Positions 28,843-34,944 of a stretch of 34,944 bases of DNA are shown one piece after another. Source of the stretch: Oscillospiraceae bacterium (lineage in GTDB: Bacteria > Bacillota > Clostridia > Oscillospirales > Oscillospiraceae); NCBI GenBank assembly GCA_902760845.1, contig CACWHX010000017.1, positions 1 through 34,944 of the forward strand. The letters run 5' to 3'. Positions within the stretch are counted from its first letter, which is position 1, and each line of letters begins with the position of its first letter. Both the position numbers and the translations under genes were made by a program. The notes below the pieces were generated by a model. That model had not been told where the DNA came from and did no database searches. It saw nothing but the letters and a program-made list of their open reading frames with translations.

Positions 28843-30030
28843 ATGTCGGCAAAGGAATATACCAGAAAACCGAAGGAGCAGAAGCCGGTCATCGCAATCT
28901 GCTACGACTTCGACAAAACGCTGTCTCCAACGGATATGCAGGCCCAGGGCTATATCCAGGACGTCGGCTACGATGTGTCCAGGTTCTGGACCATATCGAA
29001 CGGACTGGCGGAAAACAATGATATGGATCAGAACCTTGCGTACATGTACATGATGGTGCAGGAGGCGGAGGGCAACGTCCTGTTTACGAAAAGAACGCTG
29101 GAGGAATACGGCGCAAGGGTGGTCCTGTTCCCGGGTGTGGAGCACTGGTTCGAGCGGATCCGGGCGTATGGCGAGCAGCACGGCGTGATCGTGGAGCACT
29201 ACATCATCTCCTCCGGGCTGAAGGAGATGATCGAAGGAACCTCCGTCGCCAGGGCGGGCGCGTTTGAAAAAATCTACGCCAGTTCGTTCTATTTCAACCA
29301 AAAAGGTGTGGCAGCGTGGCCGGCGCAGGTTGTCAACTACACGAACAAGACGCAGTTTCTGTTCCGCATTGAAAAGGGCGTATTGGATATCAACGACCCC
29401 GGCGTGAATGATTATTTCGCGCCGGAGGAGATTCGCGTGCCGTTTCGCAACATGGTCTATATCGGGGACAGCGACACGGATATCCCCTGCATGAAGCTGG
29501 TCAACGCAAACGGCGGGCACTCCATCGGCGTCTATGACGCGAACACCCGGGAAAAGAGCAAGGTCTATAAGATGATGCGCGACCATCGCATCAAGTATTT
29601 TGCCCCGGCGGATTACACCGAGGGATCGGAGCTCGACCTGCTGGTCAAGGCAATCATCGACCGCACGGCCACCAACGAGGCGCTGGAGAGCGTGAGCTAT
29701 CGGCACAAGGCCGAGACGGAGAAGGCCGACCGGGAGGGCAGCGAGGAGGACCGCAGGAAAGCGGACCTGATCAACGCCCTGGAAAACAGCAGCAGCTTTG
29801 CAAACACGCACGCGGTGATGAAGCGGCTTCGCGACGTGGAGGCCTGGCGTCCGGAGGAGCGCGCGCAGCTGTTTGCGATCGCCATGCGCAACAGTCAGGT
29901 AAAGTACATTTTGAAGGACGCCGACGTTGCCGCGTTTTACTGGAGGCTGCTGAGGGAGACCGCGGCGCCGGAGGCGGACGCCCAGGGCGTCAAGGATATT
30001 CTGGAGGATCAGGCAGGCGGCGGCCGATAG
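28843..30030 (+). CDS. HAD superfamily hydrolase with extended C-terminal region
   Basis: This 395-residue HAD-fold protein has motif I CYDFDKTLSPTD near residues 21-32, motif II in YIISSGLKEMI, and motif IV YIGDSDTDIPCM near residue 210. A C-terminal tail of about 130 residues is rich in charged helices (HKAETEKADREGSEEDRRKA). The start at 28843 has AAAGGAGG 8 bases upstream. The substrate is unknown. It probably shares a transcript with the GNAT gene 28 bases downstream. Confidence 0.85.
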   Translation: MSAKEYTRKPKEQKPVIAICYDFDKTLSPTDMQAQGYIQDVGYDVSRFWTISNGLAENNDMDQNLAYMYMMVQEAEGNVLFTKRTLEEYGARVVLFPGVEHWFERIRAYGEQHGVIVEHYIISSGLKEMIEGTSVARAGAFEKIYASSFYFNQKGVAAWPAQVVNYTNKTQFLFRIEKGVLDINDPGVNDYFAPEEIRVPFRNMVYIGDSDTDIPCMKLVNANGGHSIGVYDANTREKSKVYKMMRDHRIKYFAPADYTEGSELDLLVKAIIDRTATNEALESVSYRHKAETEKADREGSEEDRRKADLINALENSSSFANTHAVMKRLRDVEAWRPEERAQLFAIAMRNSQVKYILKDADVAAFYWRLLRETAAPEADAQGVKDILEDQAGGGR

Positions 30031-30058
30031 CGCGCCGGATGGACGGAGGAACGGCTGG

Positions 30059-30496
30059 ATGACGATGAAAATAGAACCCATGACAGCGCAAAACAGCGGC
30101 GAGGTCCTGGCGATGATGCGGGTGTTTTACGCCTCGCCCGCGGTATCCACGAACGGCTCGGAGGAAATTTTCCGCGCCGATATCGAGCACTGCCTCAGCG
30201 ACGACCCGTATCTGGAGGGCTATGTGCTGACCGTGGAAGGCGCCGCGGCCGGTTACGCCATGATTGCCAAGAGCTTTTCCACGGAGTTTGGGAAGCGCTG
30301 CATCTGGATCGAGGATCTCTATCTGAAGCCGGCGTATTGCGAAAGAGGATACGGGACGCAGTTCCTGCGTTTCGTTGAGGCGCAATACCCCGACGCGATT
30401 TTGCGCCTCGAGGTGGAGGCGGAAAATGTCCGCGCCGTTCACGTCTACTGCAAGAACGGCTTTGCGGATTTGCCCTACATCGAGATGAAGAAGTAG
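30059..30496 (+). CDS. GNAT family N-acetyltransferase
   Basis: This 145-residue single-domain acetyltransferase carries the acetyl-CoA loop in YCERGYGTQFLRF (R/Q-x-x-G-x-G/A) near residues 97-109, the preceding beta-strand IWIEDLYLKPAY, and the C-terminal VHVYCKNGF. GGAGGA lies 8 bases before the ATG. The acceptor cannot be told. It follows the HAD gene and ends before a perfect terminator stem. Confidence 0.9.
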   Translation: MTMKIEPMTAQNSGEVLAMMRVFYASPAVSTNGSEEIFRADIEHCLSDDPYLEGYVLTVEGAAAGYAMIAKSFSTEFGKRCIWIEDLYLKPAYCERGYGTQFLRFVEAQYPDAILRLEVEAENVRAVHVYCKNGFADLPYIEMKK

Positions 30497-30525
30497 CGGC
30501 GGCGATGCCAACACACGCGAAAAGG

Positions 30526-30554
30526 CCCGGTCATTTCTGATCGAAATGACCGGG
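30526..30554 (+). terminator. Terminator after the GNAT gene
   Basis: CCCGGTCATTTC (30526-30537) and GAAATGACCGGG (30543-30554) pair perfectly around 5 bases, 30 bases after the stop. On plus the T-run is weak (CACAGTTTG). On minus GCCTTTTCG follows. Confidence 0.7.
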
Positions 30555-30590
30555 CACAGTTTGTAAAAAAAGCCTCGCAGCGTTCGCACC

Positions 30591-30920
30591 GGCGTCAGAA
30601 CGGGCGCGCTCCATTCCGCAGCCGCGCGGAGCGCGGCGGCTCCATATCCGCTTCCCCGTTCTTCCTTTCCGAGACGAACCCGCTTCGCTGGGCTTCGTCT
30701 CGGGGATGTGGGTGCGGGCGCGCTCCATTCCGCAGCCGCGCATACGCGCGCCGGCTCCATGGCGTCAGAACGGGCTTGCTCCGCTGCGCAGTCGAGGCAA
30801 GCTCGACGGCTCCGCATCCGCGCCCCCGTTCTTCCTTTACCGAGCGCGCCCCCGTTCTTCCTTTACCGAGCCGAACCCGCTCCGCTGGGCTTCGTCTCGG
30901 GGACGCGGGGTGAATGCGCT
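30591..30920 (+). repeat. Second array of the structured repeat family
   Basis: Copies start near 30591, 30712 (short) and 30761. They share CGTCAGAACGGGC, GCGCTCCATTCCGCAGCCGCGC, CCGGCTCCAT and CCCCGTTCTTCCT with the atp-operon array, in the same orientation. The hairpin is GAGACGAAcccgc...GGGCTTCGTCTC, pairing as in the atp copies but with other bases. A 24-bp unit (30821-30844) is repeated directly at 30847-30870. No gene was seen in 30497-31044. Confidence 0.82.
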
Positions 30921-30996
30921 TTCCCGCTTGCCAGGGAAGCGAACGATACAGAGCTTGCCGCGACGTGGCAAACGACGGCAAGGAATGCAGCGCAAG

Positions 30997-31036
30997 CCCC
31001 ATCCTGTCGAAAAACGAGTTTTTCGACAGGATGGGG
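30997..31036 (-). terminator. Terminator of the KdpE-like gene, perfect 18-bp stem
   Basis: CCCCATCCTGTCGAAAAA (30997-31014) and its exact complement (31019-31036) pair around CGAG, just 8 bases after the response-regulator stop. The T-run lies within the stem. A degenerate form of the same palindrome (CTGTCGAAAAA) is at 202-227. Confidence 0.75.
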
Positions 31037-31044
31037 CCGGATTG

Positions 31045-31752
31045 TTATTCTTCCTCCTCGGCGATGCGGTAGCCTACGCCGATTTCTGTGAAAAAATATT
31101 TTGGCTCCAGCGGGTTTGGCTCGATCTTCCGGCGGATGTTGGCCATGTGGACGCGCAGGAGCTTGTTGTCGCTCGCCGCGGCGGGACCCCACAGCTCTTT
31201 CATGATGTACTTATACGTCAGCGTCTGGCCGGGATGCTTGCCGAGAAGAGCGACGATGCGGTATTCGTTCGGCGTGAGGCGGGCGTCCTCGCCGCCGATG
31301 AACACGCGATGCTTTTTATAGTCGATCACGAGCGCGTCCACGCGGTATTGGCCCGTCAGGGCGAGCTCGCTGCTCTCGTTTCCGGTGCGCGTGTGGCGCA
31401 GCGCGGTGCGGATGCGCGCGAGCAGCTCCACCGTGCCGAAGGGCTTGGAGAGATAATCGTCCGCGCCGAGGTCCAGCGCGTCGGCCTTGTCGCGCTCCGT
31501 GTCACGCGCCGATACGACCACGACTGGCGTGCTCGTCCAGGTGCGCATTGCGCCGATGATCTCCGCGCCGTCCATATCCGGCAGACCGAGATCGAGCAGC
31601 ACAAGGTCCGGGCAGTGCGAGGAGATCAGCTGCATGGCGCTTTTGCCGGTCTCGACGGTGAGCACGTCATAGCCCGCGGCGCTGAGCGTGGTCTGCAAAA
31701 AGTGCAGGATACCGGGATCGTCCTCCACGATGAGGATTTTGTCACGGATCAT
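31045..31752 (-). CDS. kdpE: KdpE-like response regulator
   Basis: This OmpR-type regulator has 235 residues. The receiver domain has ILIVEDDPGIL at the N-terminus and the phospho-acceptor Asp in LVLLDLGLPDMDG near residue 54, followed by a switch Ser/Lys pair (VVVSARD, LSKPFG). The C-terminal winged helix (residues about 135-230) has LTPNEYRIVALLGKHPG and ends GVGYRIAEEEE. It matches KdpE best. The kinase frame upstream overlaps it by 11 bases. Confidence 0.9.
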   Translation of the reverse strand: MIRDKILIVEDDPGILHFLQTTLSAAGYDVLTVETGKSAMQLISSHCPDLVLLDLGLPDMDGAEIIGAMRTWTSTPVVVVSARDTERDKADALDLGADDYLSKPFGTVELLARIRTALRHTRTGNESSELALTGQYRVDALVIDYKKHRVFIGGEDARLTPNEYRIVALLGKHPGQTLTYKYIMKELWGPAAASDNKLLRVHMANIRRKIEPNPLEPKYFFTEIGVGYRIAEEEE

Positions 31753-32818
31753 ATTCTTCCTCCTCCCAGGGCAGATAAAATTGCAGCGCCGCGCCGCCGT
31801 CGGCGCGGTTTTCCGCGGTGATGCTGCCGCCGTGGGCCTCCACGATGGCGCGGCAGACGCTGAGACCGATGCCCATGCCGCGGCTGCCGTCGGCGCGGCG
31901 CGCGGGCGAGGGGAGCGGCGATGTGCCGGACAGCTCGGACAGCTGCTCCGGCGGGATGCCGCAGCCGTCGTCCGCCACGGTGATGCCGACGCTGTCCGGC
32001 GCGCGCCGGACGGAAATCTCGATGCGCGTTGCGCCGCAGGCGTGGTATGCGACGTTTTCCAGCAAATTAATCAGCACCTGTTCAATCAGCAGCGCGTCCA
32101 TCGGAACGAGCAGGATGTCGTCCCCCATCGTAATGGAGATGGGGAGCGCGCTGGAGGTGTTCCTGCGGAATTTCACAATGGCGCTGCCGAGGATCTCCTC
32201 CACGACCTCGTCCGTCTTGTGCAGCGTTACGCCGTCCTGAAACTTCGTCACGGACAGGATGTTTTCCGTCATGCGCAGGAGCCACAGCGCGTCTGTGTGA
32301 ATCTCCCGCGTGAGCGCCGTGCGCTGCTCCGGGGTGAGCAGGCTGTTTTCCAGCATGGCGGAGCTGCAGCCGATGATGCCCGTGAGCGGCGTGCGCAGGT
32401 CGTGCGACACGGCGCGCAGCAGTCCCGCGCGGATTTTTTCCGTTTCGGCCTCAAAGCGCAGCTGCTCCTCGCGCCGCACGCGCGTTGTGAGCGCGCTCAC
32501 CAGCAGCGACACGATCAGCATCACCAGAAACGTGAGCGGATAGCCCATGAGCGTGAGATTGAACCGGAAAAACGGATAGGTGAACAGCACATTCACGCAC
32601 ACCACGCTCAGCAGCGAGCAGACGATGCCCGGCCAATAGCTGCGCGTGAAATAGGAAATCAGCACGACCGCCAGCGTGAACACCTGCGGCGCGAAAGGGT
32701 TGTTGTCCTCGTGGATCAGCGCCAGCAGCGCGCAGACGCCGTTGGCGGCGAGCAAAATCAAGAGGGAGATGAGCGTGTCCCGCAGCCAGGACGGCAGCGC
32801 ATGAACGCGCGCTTTCAT
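31742..32818 (-). CDS. kdpD: KdpD-like histidine kinase lacking the cytoplasmic N-terminal half
   Basis: The 358-residue kinase corresponds to the C-terminal half of KdpD: four hydrophobic helices of DUF4118 type (residues about 10-105), a HisKA motif RAVSHDLRTPL near residue 140, and a HATPase domain with NLLENVAYHA, DDGCGI and GMGIGL. The KdpD/Usp cytoplasmic domains (about 500 residues) of the classic protein are absent. The start at 32818 has AAAGGAGG upstream. No kdpFABC genes are seen here, so the signal and targets remain open. Confidence 0.87.
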   Translation of the reverse strand: MKARVHALPSWLRDTLISLLILLAANGVCALLALIHEDNNPFAPQVFTLAVVLISYFTRSYWPGIVCSLLSVVCVNVLFTYPFFRFNLTLMGYPLTFLVMLIVSLLVSALTTRVRREEQLRFEAETEKIRAGLLRAVSHDLRTPLTGIIGCSSAMLENSLLTPEQRTALTREIHTDALWLLRMTENILSVTKFQDGVTLHKTDEVVEEILGSAIVKFRRNTSSALPISITMGDDILLVPMDALLIEQVLINLLENVAYHACGATRIEISVRRAPDSVGITVADDGCGIPPEQLSELSGTSPLPSPARRADGSRGMGIGLSVCRAIVEAHGGSITAENRADGGAALQFYLPWEEEEYDP

Positions 32819-32854
32819 GAAACCCCTCCTTTGCGTCAACGCATTGTTTTATCC

Positions 32855-32863
32855 ATTATAACA
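32855..32863 (-). promoter_or_regulatory. Extended -10 promoter of the kdpDE-like pair
   Basis: On the minus strand TGTTATAAT is an extended -10 element (TGnTATAAT), about 37 bases before the kinase start. The best -35-like hexamer, TTGAAA, is 19 bases away, so the extended -10 probably carries it. Confidence 0.6.
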
Positions 32864-32957
32864 TGCTGCACAACCCCGGTTTCAAAAATCTGCCCTCTGT
32901 GCGGCATCTTTGCAAAATCTTAACGCGCGGCGCCGTGATCTTCCGACAAAAACACAT

Positions 32958-32985
32958 CGACCGCCCCGTGGAAGTGGGGCGGCCG
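32958..32985 (-). terminator. Terminator after the NSS transporter gene
   Basis: CCGCCCC and GGGGCGG pair around 8 bases. On minus the stem is followed by GTGTTTTTG. It lies about 70 bases after the transporter stop at 33057. Confidence 0.65.
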
Positions 32986-33056
32986 ATGCGGTTTTGCTTT
33001 GGCAACGGAAATTGAAAAATGGTTCCGCAGATCAAAATCAAAAAGCGGTTATGAAA

Positions 33057-34526
33057 TCAGAACCATCCAAAGCCGAAGAAGCTGTCGAGCTGGACGAGCA
33101 GGATGAAGAACATCGCGATTGGCACGAGGTACTTCATGCAAAAGCTCCAGAAGCCGTCGATCCTGCCATTGTAGCCGGAGTGGATCTCGTCGTGGAAGAA
33201 CGAGGGCTTGAGCTCCCAGCCGATCATGATGGCCATCATCATGGCACCGAGCGGCATCGCGATCCCCTCGGACCACACGTCCATAAAGTCGAGCCAGCAG
33301 TCGTTCCAGCCCTTGACGGCGTCCTCGCCCATGCCGAAGAACTGCCAGGGCGCGAAGCCGTTGCTGCCGAGACCGTCAGCCGCGACGAGGCAGGCGACGA
33401 GCGTGATGACCGCGCAGACGAGCGTGACCGTGCGCGGGCGGCTGGGCTCCTTGCCCTTGGCGCTGGCGCGGTCGATGAACGTGACGGAGACCGCCTCGAT
33501 CAGGGAAATCGCGGAGGAAATTGCCGCGATGAGCACGAGCACGAAGAAGATGATGCCGAAGATGCCGCCAATGGCGCCCATGTTGTGGAACACGTCCTGC
33601 AGCGTCGAGAAGAGCAGGCCGGGGCCGTTGAGCTTGATCTCGCCCACGGGCGTGCCCTGCGCGATGCCGTTGGCGACGGCCGCCGGGATGACGGCGACGC
33701 CGGCCATCAGCGCGACGATGGTATCGGATACGACGATGATGACGGAGTTTTTCGGCAGGTTCTCCCCCTTGTCCAGATAGGAGCCATAGGTAATCATGGC
33801 GCCCATCGCGAGGGACAGCGAGAAGAACATCTGACCGCCGGCCGTCGCGAGGACGGACAGCAGGCTGGGCGTCTCCTCGATGAAGCCGCCCTTGACCGCG
33901 TAGCCGGGCACGAACATGAACTTCAGGCCCTCGCCCGCGCCGGGCATCGTCCACGCCTTGATGATGATAATCACGAGCATCACGAACAGCGCCGGCATAC
34001 CGACCTGGTTGAACTTCTCGATGCCGCCGTCAACCCCGCTGCGGTTGATGAGGTAGCAGATGAGCATGAAGAGGATCATCACGCCAATCTGCAGCATCGG
34101 GCTTGTGAGCATGGCGCCGAAGGTCTCGCTGCCGGGGACGCCTCTGAACAGGCCGACAAGATTGATGACGATGTAGTAAATGCAGTAGCCGCCGAGGACC
34201 GAGTAGAAGGTCATGATGAGAAACGGCGCGATGATCGCGAGCCAGCCGACCCACTTGAACCTCTTGGACACGGCCTTGTAGGCGTTGACCGGGCCGAAGC
34301 CCGTCTTGCGGCCGAGGGCCAGCTCGCCCAGCATGATGGCGAAGCCGACGAACACGGCCAGCGCAAGATAAACCAGCAGGAACGTGAAGCCGCCGCAAGC
34401 GCCCATCTTGTACGGGAAGCCCCAGATGTTGCCGAGGCCGACCGCAGAGCCGATGGCGGAGAGCAGGAAGCCGATGTTGCTGCCGAATGAACCACGTTGG
34501 TTGGTATCTGGCATTTTGTTATCCAT
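33057..34526 (-). CDS. Neurotransmitter:sodium symporter (NSS/SNF) family transporter
   Basis: This is a sodium-dependent solute symporter of the LeuT fold, 489 residues with about 11-12 membrane helices. The N-terminus has the family signature SNIGFLLSAIGSAVGLGNIWGFPY, which forms the sodium sites of TM1, followed by NGGGAF-like GACGGFTFLLVYL. Bacterial members usually import amino acids. Which one is not evident. The start at 34526 has GGAGGAAACGCA upstream. An upstream frame to 34556 lacks a site. Confidence 0.93.
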   Translation of the reverse strand: MDNKMPDTNQRGSFGSNIGFLLSAIGSAVGLGNIWGFPYKMGACGGFTFLLVYLALAVFVGFAIMLGELALGRKTGFGPVNAYKAVSKRFKWVGWLAIIAPFLIMTFYSVLGGYCIYYIVINLVGLFRGVPGSETFGAMLTSPMLQIGVMILFMLICYLINRSGVDGGIEKFNQVGMPALFVMLVIIIIKAWTMPGAGEGLKFMFVPGYAVKGGFIEETPSLLSVLATAGGQMFFSLSLAMGAMITYGSYLDKGENLPKNSVIIVVSDTIVALMAGVAVIPAAVANGIAQGTPVGEIKLNGPGLLFSTLQDVFHNMGAIGGIFGIIFFVLVLIAAISSAISLIEAVSVTFIDRASAKGKEPSRPRTVTLVCAVITLVACLVAADGLGSNGFAPWQFFGMGEDAVKGWNDCWLDFMDVWSEGIAMPLGAMMMAIMIGWELKPSFFHDEIHSGYNGRIDGFWSFCMKYLVPIAMFFILLVQLDSFFGFGWF

Positions 34527-34593
34527 TGCGTTTCCTCCATTTTCCATAAAATACACGATACGGACCGCCTCCGTCCCGCCGCGGTTCCAATGG

Positions 34594-34610
34594 CATCCGA
34601 TTTTCGGATG
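34594..34610. promoter_or_regulatory. Inverted repeat in the transporter leader
   Basis: CATCCGA and TCGGATG pair perfectly around TTT, between the promoter and the start of the NSS gene. It could be an operator or an RNA hairpin. Confidence 0.4.
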
Positions 34611-34630
34611 ACAGGAGGGAGACTGTGTTG

Positions 34631-34659
34631 ATTGTACGGGCTTGATTCGGGAAATACAA
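34631..34659 (-). promoter_or_regulatory. Promoter of the NSS transporter gene
   Basis: On the minus strand, TTGTAT (34654-34659), 17 bases, TACAAT (34631-34636), with a leader of about 100 bases. Confidence 0.65.
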
Positions 34660-34832
34660 GCATTTTATGAACATTTTGTGAATCTTAGCGGAATCTTATC
34701 ACAAAACCGAAACATTGTTATTCATAAAACAAATAGGTCAAAAAAAGATCAGAAAGGGCTTTCGGCATCTCCTTGGACTCCTGCGCGGAGCTTGATAGGG
34801 TGGTTGATCGTGGCCTGGTTCGTTTTATTACG

Positions 34833-34902
34833 TACTGCAGATATTGACGTAGTGCAGAATCCACCCCATTTCTTTCCGTCTTGCCGGAAAGAAACGCGGT
34901 GG
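34833..34902 (+). repeat. Conserved 25-nt box plus hairpin, inverted relative to the left edge
   Basis: Positions 34833-34857 match the minus strand of 90-114 at 23 of 25 bases. They are followed by an imperfect hairpin bounded by CCACC (34861-34865) and GGTGG, with TTTCTTTCCG/CGGAAAGAAA in the stem. The stretch 34660-34832 before it holds no convincing gene. Confidence 0.7.
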
Positions 34903-34944
34903 AGCCGCAAAGAAAGGGGCGCTTTGGTCAAGGGGCTAACCGCC

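Overview
The window looks like a chromosomal segment of a GC-rich, Gram-positive anaerobe of the class Clostridia, most likely near the gut Oscillospiraceae/Ruminococcaceae (inference). Supporting signs are spoIIR, whiA, the hprK-murB-rapZ-yvcK cluster, a CxxC-type ribosomal protein L28, an LTA-synthase-like enzyme, glycine-reductase genes and AGGAGG-type ribosome binding sites. No rRNA, tRNA, CRISPR array, phage or IS gene was recognised.

Layout. Positions 1-273 hold repeat and hairpin DNA. Positions 274-7446 (minus) carry a complete F1Fo ATP synthase operon, atpI-atpB-atpE-atpF-[b-delta-alpha fusion]-atpG-atpD-atpC, with a good promoter at 7516-7544. The operon is odd in two ways. Subunits b', delta and alpha form one uninterrupted 751-residue reading frame, and three tandem copies of a structured repeat of about 120 bp lie between that gene and atpG. 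Positions 7820-9426 (plus) carry ispE and spoIIR. Positions 9434-17667 (minus) carry hprK-murB-rapZ-yvcK-whiA-dnaE, a compact probable operon for carbon-catabolite signalling, cell-wall precursor synthesis and replication. rpmB (plus) follows, then an LtaS-like membrane sulfatase (minus) and a NUDIX hydrolase (plus).

Positions 20902-28593 form an accessory region for selenium and glycine-reductase metabolism. It holds a TetR regulator, a DUF3343-TusA-YedE selenium cassette, a 3' fragment of selB joined out of frame to a 5' fragment of grdE, then grdX, a LysR regulator, a second TetR regulator similar to the first, and a metallo-beta-lactamase fused to a DUF3841-like domain. The selB/grdE junction removes the SelB GTPase part and the GrdE C-terminal part. 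It is either a genuine deletion or an assembly chimera.

Positions 28843-30496 (plus) carry a HAD-family protein and a GNAT acetyltransferase. A second array of the atp-operon repeat follows. Then come a KdpDE-like two-component pair without a Kdp transporter and an NSS-family sodium symporter, both on minus. The last 110 bases hold an inverted copy of an element also present at the left edge.

The most notable items are the b-delta-alpha fusion, which conflicts with the normal 3 alpha : 1 delta : 2 b stoichiometry, the dispersed structured repeats, the broken selenium locus and the hydrolase-DUF3841 fusion.
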